Origin: Turnera subulata
Lineage: Eukaryota; Streptophyta; Magnoliopsida; Malpighiales; Passifloraceae
Assembly (NCBI GenBank): GCA_028386065.3
Contig: JAKUCV010002880.1
Coordinates: 200,694-264,693 of the forward strand
Reading direction: 5' to 3'
DNA length: 64,000 nucleotides
Shown: positions 19,942 through 43,951 of the stretch, one piece after another
Layout of the letters: each line of letters begins with the position of its first letter
Position numbering within the stretch: the stretch's first letter is position 1
Notes under the pieces: model-generated
Told to the model about the DNA's origin: nothing
Databases searched by the model: none
The model's input: only the letters and a program-made list of their open reading frames with translations
Program-made: the position numbers and the translations under genes

Positions 19942-22900
19942 ATGGTGTTCAAACATTGGAGCCATGACCATGACTTGGAACTCTTTGATAAGGAGTTGCT
20001 CAAAGAGTTGGCAGCACTAAGTTTCCAGGCTACCTGTGACGGTTGCTTGCAAGGAATTGATGGTCCAGCCTATGTATGCAGAGAATGTTATCTGGTGCTA
20101 GACCAATCATGCTTTGAGTTGCCTGAAGACCATGAACCAATCCAACACCCTCTCCACTCTCACCACCGTCTGATCTTACTTCCTGGACACCCTGAAAACA
20201 TCAGCAATACCTTCATCTGTGATGCATGCAATACCCTCTCCTCCGGATTTGTCTTCCACTGCAGCCACTGTGACTTCAATCTTGATGTCAGTTGCGCTCT
20301 TCTTGCTAAGGAGGCTATATCATCATCAAAAGCGGACGATGTCCCTCAAAGAGGCGCTGAGATTCAGCATTATAGCCACCACCACAAGCTCACCCCCTTG
20401 AAATCATCACTGGGACCTGATGATGAGCTTCCCATGATCAGATGTTCAATTAGATCCTTTATACTGTTCACTTCAGAAAGCTGGCTTGAATGGGACCGAG
20501 AAAAGTGTTGTATGGTATGCTCACGTCCATTCCCAGCTCCAGACTATGGCTGCCTGCGTTGCCAAGCTTACTTGCACAAACATTGTTCAAGATACCCTCG
20601 AGAAATACAACATCCATATCACCCACAACACCTTCTTCAGGCCCAGGTTAGGGAACCTTTCACCTATGATACGCCATGTGAGGCCTGTAAAGATTGGCAA
20701 GGCAATATGTTCTACCGCTGTGATGACTGCAAATTTTACCTGCACATGCCGTGTGCTCATTACTCTATTGGGGTGACATCTGCTCTGAAGAGTAAACGCC
20801 ACCAGCACCTTCTCTATTTCTTCAAGGAGAAAGGCCTAGGACCACAGCGAGACTGTGACGTCTGTGGCAGTGTTTGCAAAGGCTCCTACTACCTCTGCTT
20901 GGATTGCACATACTATGTTCATCTCCAGTGCATTCCATTGCCTTCTACTGTTGATCATGATTGTCACTTCCATCCCCTCACATTTAGAGAATCATTTGTT
21001 GAAGATGACTCTGGTGTGTACTATTGCAGTGCTTGTTCACTAGAAAGGAACCCAGATTATCCTGTTTACTTCTGTGAGCAGTGCCCGGATGGAGTCCCAT
21101 ATGTTGCTCATATTGAATGTGTGGTTTCAGAGGTATGCTCTGATTTTTCATTTGCCAAAGTGGGACTAATGTGGATGATTGGCTTCATTTTTATTTATAG
21201 TATTGTAATAAATGTTTGTACACTTGGTGAGTTGTTCTTTCATGTTCTCAATCAGTAGGCTTCCAGTGAAGTCCAAAGCATAAGGTAGCTCTGCAGTCCA
21301 CTTCTTACCATAAAGGCTTAAACATACTTGCCAAACTCAAAAGAAGTTCAATGTTGTTGATTCTTTCTTTCTCGGAACTTATAACTCTTACTCTTTATCA
21401 GGAAGTGGATTCACAACAAGTAGAGTCATCTTCCGGTCACGTTTCGGGCAAGTTGGATGAAAATGTCATCTTGGAGAAATCTATGGACCTTGGAGGAAAG
21501 TACCCTTCTTCTGCCGAGTTTGATGGAAAGATTGTAAAGCCTCAGTGCAACAAACAAATTCAGGTATACTGTCAATTCCGTTTGGCAGTAAAATTTTACA
21601 ATATATGTTACCAGATAACCCCAATTTCAAAATTAAGCTCCTCTGTCCTGCCTCATCAGAGAGGAAAATTAGTTTTCCGCTGCTTTTCAAGGGTCCTAAG
21701 CACATTTCCAATTGTCATGAGAGTATTTCTCTATCTCACACTTGGCAACAAATTTTCATCAAAATCAGTTCTTGGAGCACATACCTGAGTAAAACATACT
21801 TCTTTGAGCTCATTAGTGGCAAACTTCTTAGATAACACATATTTCAACCAACGTTAATAAAGTCTTTTTCAAATTAAATGTAGAAAGAAACAGTACACAT
21901 TGCTTCCTGTGGACCTGTGTCTCTTGCACCATCAGAAAAAGAAAGGGAAGGCCTAAGTCTCTTTTTTGTTTGCAGACTAAAGATTTCAGCACTGATCATG
22001 TCTTGATCCTTCACGATAATGACGATGATGGAACTAGAAAGCTGGATTGCTATGAGTGCGAAATGCTGATTTTTGGTCCATATTACACTTGTGAATCTTG
22101 CAAGAATGGGTTGCATATACTGTGTGCTAAACTACCTTCCATGATAAGGCATCCTCTTCACCCTGCCCATCCTCTCACTTACTTTTTCACTTCTCAACGA
22201 ACTGAGTACAATTTTTGTGATGGATGTGGCAATATTTCCTACAATGCTGCCATTTACAAGTGTGATGAATGCCAGTTTAGACTTGACATCAGCTGTGCCT
22301 TTTCCACTGCTGATCAGTGTCAAAATCTGAAAGAGAGCAAAATCACCATTTCCCATTTCAGCCACACTCATAAATTGACACTTGCCAACTGCGCAAAGCA
22401 AATTCCTAAGCTTTGCGAGGCATGTTGCTTGCCAATCTTAGGTGCAACGTACTGTTGCATTGATTGCCACTTCTTCCTTCACGAAGAATGCATTAAAATT
22501 CGGCAGCAAAAACAACATCCATTCCACCCCCAACATCCCCTTGTTGCTCAAAACAGCAGTGGTGAAGAGTGTAAGGCTTGTAAACTGGAAGCCTTCGATA
22601 TAGACTACGCATGTAATGAGTGTGGTTTTGTCATCCATTCTAAATGTGCGGATTATCTAACATCCACTCTCAAGTCCAAGTGCCATGAGCATGCTCTCTT
22701 TAGCTTTGCTGCCTGTGATTTTGAAGAGCTCCCATATGACCAAGCAAAAAGCCTTTCATCTTTTGAAGAATACTTGTTCAAGTGTCAGGCTTGTGGTAAG
22801 TATTGCGACAAGTCTTTCTATCGCTGTCTGGACTGTGACATCAATCTACATCTAGAATGCATGCCAATACCAGAAAAGGCCAAGCACTGGTGTCACAGTG

Positions 22901-23284
22901 ATCCCCTTACTTTAAAAGATTCATTGCGTGAAGATGACTCCGGAGAGTATTACTGTGATATTTGCCCTGAGAGAAGGAATCCCACTCATGGTGTTTACCA
23001 TTGCCAGGAATGCAAGGCTGTCGATGTTGTTGCTCATATTGGATGTGTACTCTCTGAGGTAAAGATTGCTCTGTTGTTCATTTCATAAACTTAGCCTGGT
23101 TGCACATCTTTGCAATTTGTTGAAAACAAATATTGCCTGAAAACTAGTTTTGGCAATGCTTCGGTTTCTGTCTAAAAAATTTGCATCTTTTGATCAGGGA
23201 GATGATTCACTAGAGGTACTATCATGGAACAACAGCAAAATGGAATTGCTCTCTATTGGGGATTCCTCTGTGGTAGAAATTTGA
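19942..23284 (+). CDS. DC1 (cysteine/histidine-rich C1) domain protein, double-length (840 aa)
   Basis: Four exons read from splice sites and phase, all phase 0: 19942-21132, 21402-21563, 21976-23058, 23198-23284. The protein is a string of plant DC1 zinc modules (HPLHSHHRL...C.AC...FHCSHCDFNLDVSCA and the like). Exons 1 and 3 each encode a full array of about five modules and end almost identically (VAHIECVVSE / VAHIGCVLSE). Exons 2 and 4 are short hydrophilic linker and tail. DC1 modules bind zinc and, by analogy with C1 domains, may mediate lipid or protein contacts; members have been linked to stress and defence, but the role of this one is unknown. No signal peptide or membrane segment. 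It may alternatively be transcribed as shorter forms ending in intron 1. Confidence 0.85.
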
Positions 23285-24249
23285 GCTTCTCCTTTGTGTG
23301 CATGTAAAATATAAACGGAGCTGCAAGAGCTTTGAACTCTGAAGATGCTCCTTCAGCCCCTATTAAATGCTGTAGAGATATAGAAGAAACTAAAATGTTA
23401 ATATAGCTGAATTGTTGAATCTCAAATAGTAAATAAGACGGAACTGCTTACAAGACAAGTGATTGACTCCCTAGTTTATTGTAATGCTATGGAGCTAATG
23501 AGCAACTTGATCATTTGAGCTCTGGTTTTTCTAGTTTATCAACTTCATCAATGGTTGACCAGTTGCCAGACTGTAAGAACCTGGCAACTATAATTGGTTG
23601 CAAAATTGCTCATGTCGGCAAATGATCCAAACAATTAGATGCTTGACTCCATTTAGATGGATAGTCAAATTCGAAGACACCTTTTTTAAGCCTAGTGCTT
23701 GATAAAACTAAACTTTAACTTGCTCTCTAGCTATTTGCACACGTTAGTATACATGCCAAGCTTGTGACAGAACTTCCACGAACTTAAGATCGAACTCATC
23801 AAGTAAACTGACTATAATCACATCAAATTTCAAACTATGAGAAAGACAAGTTAGCAAGCTCCACGAGAATCAACAACGTCAACTCACCACAAAAACCTTG
23901 CATAGCTTTGTACAGATACTTCGCAAGCAGGGTCGCTTATTCAAAAGTTGGCAGAGCTCCGGCTCATTTGCAGTCCATTGGAACAGCCTTTAAACTTAAA
24001 TTCCAACTGTTGCTCAGACTAGAAAATATTTGTTCTTTAACCGCAAAAAGAAACTATTTGTTTTCAATGCTACGAATGCCTTTTATTCAATCTCACAACA
24101 GTCTGATTACAACTCTTAGTCAAAACCCATAAGCTTTCCCTTGGTGCAAATACAATAGGAGAAATGCATACAGCATTATTAAGCACAACCACAAAGAGCA
24201 AAGTCATCAAGACTGAGAACGGATATGCTGAAAACCCACATTCTCTACT
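23285..24249. other. Intergenic between convergent DC1 and OAS-TL genes
   Basis: Should hold the 3' UTRs of both neighbours. No ORF with family resemblance and no RNA gene recognised. Confidence 0.6.
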
Positions 24250-26844
<2,595 letters not shown>

Positions 26845-27310
26845 TTGGTCAGTTTACTGCAAAGAAACACTGAGAACATCAAATAATCGGCCAAAAACAA
26901 GCAAAAGAGCGGAACTTCCAGTAAAAAACTGAATAATCAAACATAAACAATCCACCAAATCCCATCTGTCTGCGAAAAAAATGATACCAAGAAAACCAAT
27001 CTCAACAAGGCTACTCAAAGATCAAACTGAAACGGGCAGAAATAAGCACTGATAAAAATGAGAACCCAACAGTGAACAAAGCAAGCTTTTGAATCCCATG
27101 AAGCAGCGAAGGCTTAAATTCAAACCTTTGAAGCAAAAACGAGAAATCAAAGAAAGAATGTGTAAAGGTTTAAGCTTTAGGAAAAATAAAACACACCCAC
27201 AAAGAAAAGCTTGAATCTTTTAAGCAAAAAGACCAATAGGTTTAACAAACCTTAAATGTGATTACTCTCAAAACCCTTGTCTTTCTAAAATAAGGGGAGA
27301 AGGGGAGAAG

Positions 27311-29389
27311 GACTACTAGAAGAAACGACTAAAGAGCTATAATCTAGTTATGTGTCCGAACAGTGCTTTGCCTGTGATGTACTACTAGTACTAGGTACAA
27401 TGTAGTTATGTACTATGTCAACACAATTGTAATGATTTGTTTCTTGACAATTTTTCTTTTTGAAGTTAAACGAATTGGAAAGAGTATTATTTAGCTGAAA
27501 TTACTTCGGGAATCTCTCCTGGATTTTTGTGTTTGTTTGCTGGCAATATTTTAGGTTCTTAGGATTCTTTTCGTATTATTAACTCTTATTTGGACGGCCA
27601 AAAATATAAAACTTACTCTCTTTTGTTTTTTGAGCAAAATACTTACTATCTCATGCTTTTTGCATTTGTGTTTGAAAAGAATTTGGCTTCTTTAGGCGTA
27701 ATTGTCAAAGTGAATTTAACCGGATTTGCGCTCTTTTTCCACTGGTGGACCAGAGATTTCCTCTTGTAATTGGGCTTTGGATTAACTTTATCTGTTTGCT
27801 TTTGTTAATTTCTTAATCACCCTAATGTTTCTTATGGAATTTCTCTTATTGCTCTATAATTTATTTGGCGATGGCTTGAACACTTGTCCATTGTGATTGT
27901 GCCTCTTGGGTACCATGAAGAGTCCAGATAAGCTGTTTGACAAATTGTAGCGAAAACAGGAAAATTTTATGACAAATACTTATCCATGCAAAGAGGTTTA
28001 GGATGTTGATGTTCTTAAGTAGCAAACGTGTATATTTGCATCCAGATAAATCCTACTATTACAACTACCTTAAAAAGAAGCTTCATATAATTACTAATTT
28101 AAAATCTTTGGGTGGATTTTGCTTGCAATCGCATTTAAATAATAAAAAAAAACCGGCAACGGATTTTGTAAAAACAAGTCAAAAAGTGAAAAATCATTGA
28201 TGAGGAGAAATGTTAAAGGCGACGTTACTTTTGAATGATAATATTATACCATGGCCTACGTACGTGGATATATAAAGTTGGACATAAAATGGTGACCTTG
28301 CTTCTCTGACTTGAACAGAAAAAAGGTCATGGTGCAAACCTTTTTTTGCCATTTTTTAAAGCATGGATTGGTGGTGTCGCTTTGCAAGCTTATGATAACC
28401 TATTAAAAGAGTTTGATCAGTGGCACAGAAATTATGATATTAACTTGTCCGAACGAAGAGAAAAAAATTTAGGAGTTGTTGGCTATGGATGAGATCATGA
28501 GATAGAGCAGCACCGATCCAAATGGCCTTATGGGTCACCATGCCCAAAGAAGAAGTATCAATCATTTACTCACCTAATCCATCAATTTTGATCGTGTCCA
28601 AAAAAGAATTGTTGTCATCTTAAGTAAGGTTTTAAGATTGAGGCTTATGAATGAAAAAAATTAATATTAGGAGGGCTAAGAGCTTACTCCTCATTAAACC
28701 GCCAACTAATTAAACCAGTGACTAAACAGAAAAAAAAAAAAAAAAAGAGGCTAAAATTGTAGTGGCATGCCATATCTTTAAATACCAAATGTTGATGTGT
28801 TTTGATGTAAGTTTTTGTTTATCAATTAAAAACATCCCCTCGTGATATGCATCAATCTCCACTCGAACTCAAGCTTGATGGCCCCGTTTGTCAAATTAAT
28901 CTTGAGATCCAACGGATTAGAGGCTTCATGCATAACCTTTGTCTATGCAAAGTTCTTTGCTTGTATAATTAAGGGCCATATACGATGCTTTTGGGAGCTG
29001 ATTTTTTTTTTGTCGAATTTGGGAGCTGATTTTACCTTCTGTCATCATCGGGTTTGACTATAGTATGATGATCACATTACTCACTTCGTTTCCCACAAGT
29101 CTTGCACCACACCTCTATCCTTAAGTGTATTATACGTAGAGTTTTGTCACACTTCTCGAGAAGCTAATTTTACTTGGCCCAAGCTAAGTTAGAGGAGGGG
29201 TGAATCAGCTTTGTACAGTGTGAGGAAAGTTACTGTATCCATATTCTAAGATATGGTTCGAGCAAAAAAACAAATTAAGCAACTTCACCAGTAGAATCAA
29301 AACCGCAAGTGAACTACAAGAATTAATAATCCACAAATGTATGCCTCAGTACACATGATAACAATCTCATTTTAGCTGGCCCCATTAAT
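27311..29389. other. Intergenic upstream of OAS-TL and downstream of the ADK pseudogene
   Basis: No gene recognised. Short ORFs (28003-28200, 28842-29057) have no family features. It holds the OAS-TL promoter (minus strand, right of about 27310) and one micro-insertion at 29006-29017. Confidence 0.6.
29006..29017 (-). mobile_element. 12-bp poly(A) micro-insertion with 16-bp TSD
   Basis: TTTGGGAGCTGATTTT occurs at 28990-29005 and 29018-29033 around TTTTTTGTCGAA (minus strand TTCGAC plus A-tract). Same form as the one at 26450. Confidence 0.55.
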
Positions 29390-30788
29390 TTATGAAGAGA
29401 GAACTTTCTGAATCTCAGCTGCAACCTCATTTGGAGGTTTCTCGGCTGGCAGATCCACAACCAACCCCTTTTGCTTGTAATGGTCAATGACCTGCAATTG
29501 AAGCCACCCAAACTATTGTAAGCAAGAGAAGCACAATATATATAAGCTCAATTAAGTGAGAAAAAAAAAATTCTGGAAAAACATGAAAAGACCCATTAAC
29601 GTTTAGACTGAAATCCACATGCATAGGCAGTTGGTTGAGCCAAGGAAGCAGTAGGCATCAGTGGTTTCATGATTAGGTCTTAGACTCTTATGTTGTGATA
29701 TTATAGGATGGCTAACATAATCACAGTTATTGATGAGCGTTGCCTCCCTCTCTTACCCTGGTTTATGAGGCATGTCTACTATATTGCCAACTTCCAAATA
29801 CAATTCAGTAGGCATGATCCTTTACTTTATAATTTGTTTCTAGTTTTTTCATTTCATTTTAGGGGACTGAACAATCAAATGAAAGTTTGTTCAAATATCA
29901 ACTGATGGTAAGAAACTAGAGGGAGAAAGCATACGGGTGCAGTTTGCTTGTGAAATGCCTCAAGCCTAGACTTAAGAACAGCAAGAGAGTCATCTTTCCG
30001 CTGAATCAAGGGTTCTCCAGTCACCTTCAATAAAACAAAAAACAAGGCAGCTTGTCAATATATATATGTTCTGACAGCCAAACTTGAATCATTTCAGCCT
30101 ATGCATGAATCAAGCAATTTGCACTTTGATAGACAAAGTTGAGAAGAGAGATTGTTGATATTGCCTTACATCATCAAAACCAGGAACCTTAGGAGGAGCA
30201 AATTTTGTGTTGTAGGTTCTATCACTAGAAGGGTGGATCCAGCGATAAGCAATTCTGTCCTCCAAAATTGCATCATCAATTGCTAAGTTGAGTACCTTGT
30301 CTATTTTAGTTCCCTGCTTTGTAAGCATCTCATCAAGCTGCGCAAATAAACAACATAATGGTTATAGATGTATGACAAATTAACACATTGGCAGAATGAA
30401 AGCAACGGAAACCCATATATGGTTGCATATTGACTGCACCTTCTGAGCTTGGACCGCAGTCCTTGGAAAACCATCAAGAATGAAGCCTTTCTTGCATGAA
30501 GGCTTCTTCAAAGCTCATCTATTATACCAACAACCAATTCGTCCGTGACAAGTTCCCCCTATAAAACCAACTGTTAGAAGCATCAGGTCAAAAACCATAA
30601 AGAGCTACAGTAGTGAGACTTTGTGGTGTAATAAAACAAAACCTTGTCCATGGCCTCCTTAGCCTTAACACCAAGAGGGGTTTTGCCAGCAACAGCAGCT
30701 CTCAACATGTCACCAGTAGCCAAATGACATAAGCAGTACTTATCCTCGATCAACGGTGATTGAGTACCTTTTCCCGATCCAGGAGGAC
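29390..30788 (-). pseudogene. Adenylate kinase pseudogene, 5'-truncated and frameshifted
   Basis: Five exons: 30788-30643, 30558-30440, 30337-30170, 30024-29935, 29491-29390. They encode the P-loop [20 protein letters not shown], the lid region ([20 protein letters not shown]), [10 protein letters not shown] and a normal C-terminus, closest to the plant cytosolic/mitochondrial ADK3/ADK4 type (ATP + AMP = 2 ADP). Two lesions: exon 30558-30440 has lost one base near 30509-30514, where DEAMKKP is expected and a TGA results; and the first exon (the ~50 residues before the P-loop) is not found between 30789 and the LTR remnant starting near 31150. Introns are kept, so it arose by genomic duplication, not retroposition. 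A miscall in the 5-base CTTTG stretch could mimic the frameshift but not the missing exon. Confidence 0.85.
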
Positions 30789-31149
30789 CTGCCAATCAAG
30801 CATAAAACCAAATATATCACAAATCTTGCAAGCAATACACAAAAGTACGTACATTCAAAACATCTTCCTACGTACCAAATACGTGATTCAAGTGAAATTT
30901 TATAGCACATATTTCGGACTTGAAATCCAATTAGAATTGAATGTAAAGAAATCTGCATTACGTCCCACATTGCACATACATCTATCGTAATCAACATAGT
31001 AACTATCACCAAACAGACCATATGATGAAGACGAGTTTCCAATAAGGGCTCTGTGAATTGGGACAAGCAAATAAAATTATTTAAGAAAATTTTGGAAACT
31101 GGACTTGAGATCAACAAAAGCATTATAAGAGAGGCAGGGTAGACAGTCA

Positions 31150-31960
31150 CGATCGATAGCATTAGTCCTAGAGGGTCGTGCTAAAAATTGTGCAGGTATC
31201 CTCTCGTTGTGTTTTATGGTCTGTTAGGGTGGTCTTTTTGTTTTATAGGAAGTATCTTGGGGCTCGCTAGTCTAGTTACCGAGCACGACCATACTTATCA
31301 CGTGGCAGGGGCCCTAATAATAAAATTAGAAATAGTAGATTTGTAAATATAGTTAATTTGAGAGAACTATCTGAGCGTACAATCGAGTGAGATTCTGTGA
31401 TTGTTGATGTTGTGTTTGACTATTGTGTGTTCTTTTTCAAATATTATTGTTGCTTATATACCGTAATTTATCCATGATTGTACTTTATACCGGTGAGCAT
31501 TTCAGACTCACCCCTCGCCTGCGTGGTTTCATCAGTTATGATGAGTTATTCGTAGTACAGGAACAACGCTCGACCAACTGCTATATTAGCTCCACCAAAT
31601 CCCAGATCCATACCTTCTTTGCATTTTATGTTACATTAGTCTTCCGCTGTTGCAGTTTGTCATTCTCCTTCAGTTGTTGCACTATATTTTCTACTGTTGC
31701 TGTTGTGTTTTTTTTTATTAAGTTGTTGTACTAACGGTCACCATTTCCGGGTGACTGACATGACTGTTGTTGTATGGGGAACATGTTATGTAAAATTTTT
31801 ATTTGTTGTTGTAATAATAATGACCTCGCACGGTTTACCGTATGTCTCGGTAATTACAGCTCGGAGCGTTTTAATTAAGTACCTTAATTTTAGGTTATTA
31901 GTGCAATATCACGTATGTTTACCGAGAAAAATATACTACAATAACAATTGAAAATGAAAG
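31150..31960 (+). repeat. Remnant of a chromovirus LTR
   Basis: Contains CCGGTGAGCATTTCAGACTC and CACCCCTCGCCTGCGTGG, matching the minus-strand LTR near 14400-14360 (CCGGTGAGCACTTCGGACTC...CACCCCTCACCTACGTGA), and a GGGCCCTAATAATAAAATTAG run like that of the LARD LTR. No interior or second LTR is seen, so it is a solo or truncated LTR; its exact ends are not clear. Confidence 0.6.
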
Positions 31961-33418
31961 TCAAATTTATAAGGGTTAAATGACGTCTTCCAATTTAAAT
32001 AAAATCAATATTTTTGTCTCATTCTTTCAAATTTTTAAGCTTGCATTTCCCAACCGGATGGAAATATAAGAAACCTGTCCTTTTTACCACTGATGGACGG
32101 TCCGCCAACCACAATCTGGCACTTATCATGACGTACGGTCAGGTTGTCGTCAGATCTTGTTTCTTCTCTTCACACTTTCCAAATGCCGAGAATTTCCGTT
32201 TTCATTTTAGGAATTGAAAAGTGAAAGTAGAAAAAAAGCGGTGAAAAAGGATGTGGGCCCACATGATCGGCCATGTCCTCGTGACAATTATGGTTTTATC
32301 TTTTTCTTTTTATTTTTCAAGTTTTTTTTATTTTCAAAATAAAGTAAAATAAATAAATATAAGTTACAAAAGCATAACAACTGAAACGCATCGCTCCAAT
32401 TTGATGATGTGCACTGTTATTTCTAAGTTATTTTTTGCAAACAATTAGAAGATAAGACAAGCGGACAACGACGAAATCCGATGAAAAAGGAGCCACCTAT
32501 GAGGATCGAGGATGATGGGAAGGGAGGGGACCGACACTAGGGGAGATGTGGTGTGGTGAGGTGTTTGGGCCGCTGGGACAATGCGCGGGAGCATATTATC
32601 TGTTTTCTCCCTCGCCTCCTCCTCCCTCTTCGTCGGGAGGTCGATCTCTTCCCTCTCCTTCTTTGCTCCTGCCCCAACTCGCCTCGCCATCGATTGGACC
32701 GAGCCATCTATGGTAACAATTGCGAGTTTCTTATATTTCTAGGACACAATTTTTGAAACTTGAAAGAATGGGAGAAAAACGTTGAATGTATTTAAATTAG
32801 AGGACAATTTGCGTCATTTAACCGATTTATAAAAGCTAAAAAAAATATGCCGCGAACGGTAATTGACAAGCAACAATCCAAATTTGGGACTTGGAGTGTT
32901 CCTACTTAAGAAAAGAAATCCAGCTCAAAAAGTTTGGTTCTAGTTTGAAAGATTTTTCTTCAAAATTTTACCGAATAAAACCAGAAACCTTTTTACACAA
33001 AAGTGTTACTCCAACCATCTTCCAAAATTCATCAAAAACATATTCTTCCAAAGTTAGTACTAATATAATTATTTATTTACTACCGCCAACAACCACCCCG
33101 GAAAAGAAAAAAAAAACAAAACTCTGCGCTAATAGCTACGTACTGCTCTTCTTGCTCGTTACTATAAAATTACGTCGATCCAATTTCGCCACCTCACCTG
33201 CTCGGCTGGAAAGGGGCATTCTCGTCCATCTCTATCTCTCTCCCTTCTCTCACGCCTCCCCAAACCAAGCCCAGATCTCTCCTCCACCAACAAAAAACAC
33301 AAAACAACCAAAAAAAACCCAAGCCCTCTCTACCAACCGGAAAAAAAAAGAAAAAAGAGAAAGGGCCGAACCCGGAGACCCGACCCGGACCAATCAAAAT
33401 CTCCGTTCCTCCATCCCC
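31961..33418. other. Upstream region of XRN4
   Basis: No gene seen. The last 200 bases (about 33220-33418) are CT- then CA-rich and look like the XRN4 5' UTR. ORFs that run into the XRN4 start from 32891 are chance extensions. Confidence 0.6.
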
Positions 33419-41941
<8,523 letters not shown>

Positions 41942-43951
41942 CATGTTGAAAGCTGTTGACTTTTGGACGTTTTATGCTGGTGAAGCTTTTGGCAATTCAC
42001 TGTAGAGGGACCTCCATTTAAGTCCATCCCTTGGAGTAATGATTAAAATACCTATCGTATAGTAGCACTCTGGAAAGAGGAGCAATCCCCGGTCATGTCA
42101 CAGGAAAAGGCAGTTGACATTGCATTTTTATTTTGACACGGAGCCTACCGATTAGCATGGCAGCAGCAATTTGTGGTTAGCTGGAGGCTGTAGCATTACC
42201 GTCGGTGACAATGCGCTTATTGCTGGTGCTATCTTTCTGGTCTTCCCATTTAATGTTGTTTTCGTTGTATCATAATTTAGGAAGCACTAATTTTATCCAG
42301 GGTTTAGATCATAGGAAAGTTACTAACCAATGGATCGGATAGGTTCATCTTGAAAGGAGAAAAAGGAATTGTGTTGTAAAATCTGATCATACAATTCAGT
42401 CTGGATGTATAGTTTGGTGATACTGCAGGGATGTTCTTCTGATCAATTTACCAACACTTCATCAAAAGGAATCGTGCTTTATTAGCCTAGGACATCAGGG
42501 AGGTATTATAACTCTTTGTTTTAGTGCGGGAGGTATGATAACTCGAGCAATGTAAATTGGAGGGAACTACGTGACCAGTGATTGCCTTGCAGTTACTTAA
42601 GCGTGCTTGAATGTTGGCATGTGTGAATCCCTATGTCAATTTGTTTGTCGGTTCATATCAATAAGCCAGCGAGTATCTGGCAGGCAATCTATTTGTAAAT
42701 ACATTAGACTCGGTTCTGGAGGCAAATATATCCATGCTTGCGGCGGTATCAGTATGCAACATTCTTGTTATGGCCAACTAAATTCGATAGAGACCCTCCA
42801 AGAATTCATTCGGCCTACAGTTAATACATAAATGTTCTTTGCATCAGACGCTGGGGGCCACTAGCATGTTATTGAAATTTCTCTCCAATTCAAGTTGGCA
42901 CGATTACAAAATCTCCAGTTCCGTAGACAGATCCTCCCCCAGTAGCAATGACACTACTGGGTTCTAAGATATGCAAAACTCAACATGAGACGAACCTCGT
43001 GGGAAATCATATAACGTAGAGCTCTAGGTGTCAAAGAATTCGTCTCATGGCGATGCAGGAACCACGTTTCATAATTGTTTTGTGATCACCCCAAGTCCAC
43101 GTTAAAATGACCCTTTTCAATAAACAAACACCTTATACCTGCGGCTTTCACCATTATACGAAAACACCTCATGCTCACGTGGCTATTGCTCTTCTACACG
43201 CACTTCTGGCATTTGCTTTCACAGCCATTTTTTCGTAATGTCACACACCAAACCAATCATATTTCTTGTGTACACTTGCCTAATAAGAACTAAGTAGAGC
43301 GTCTGCAGACCCTGAAATCTAGGGAAGTGTTTTGATTTACTTTCGTAGACATCGGGAATCCACGAGAACTGAGAGTTTCAACAGAAACAAAGAGCAGAAC
43401 CCAAGACATCATGTGAAACGGGAAAAACCATACTGCCTCTGCGTGTATGTTTAAGCATGATTATACCTAAAATATAACAAACGATAGTAGTAACCAACTG
43501 CTCTAACACCTCAAATCTGTCGTTTCTTCTGAGCAACTATCAAGTTCATCCGTAGTGGCAATTATTTGGTTAACTAAATCAGTAACTCCCTACAGTCACC
43601 AAAGCCAACTGAAAGTACAAACCAACTCTTGATTTTTCCATTCCTTTTCATCACATGCACACTGTTCTAATTCTTTGTGTAAGCACACATCAACATCTCT
43701 ACCAAAATACACTATTCTAACTTGCGGCAGCCTTTCAGTTAGAAAATTAGCACTCTAGCGTCATTATATACCTCATTAGTTCAAAACTCAATGTCTGTTT
43801 TTCTTTTGTGCAGCGAGTATTACCCTATTTGCCAAGAAAGCAAATTTAACTTCCAATTACATACGATATACGAACATGAGAAAAACCATCAAGGCCAAAA
43901 AAAAAAAAGGAAAAAAAGAAAAAAAAAACCTTCCCGACCATATATATTCCA
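41942..43951. other. XRN4 3' UTR and intergenic
   Basis: The first 300-500 bases are the likely XRN4 3' UTR; the last 100-200 the 3' UTR of the minus-strand rubredoxin gene, with A-tracts at 43900-43930. Nothing else recognised; the ORF at 42607 lacks any family feature. Confidence 0.6.

Noticed and set aside
28003..29057. Small ORFs between OAS-TL and the ADK pseudogene
   Set aside because: Short, AT-rich, without start context, splice support or family resemblance.
42607..42831. 74-codon ORF downstream of XRN4
   Set aside because: No domain; lies in UTR or intergenic DNA.
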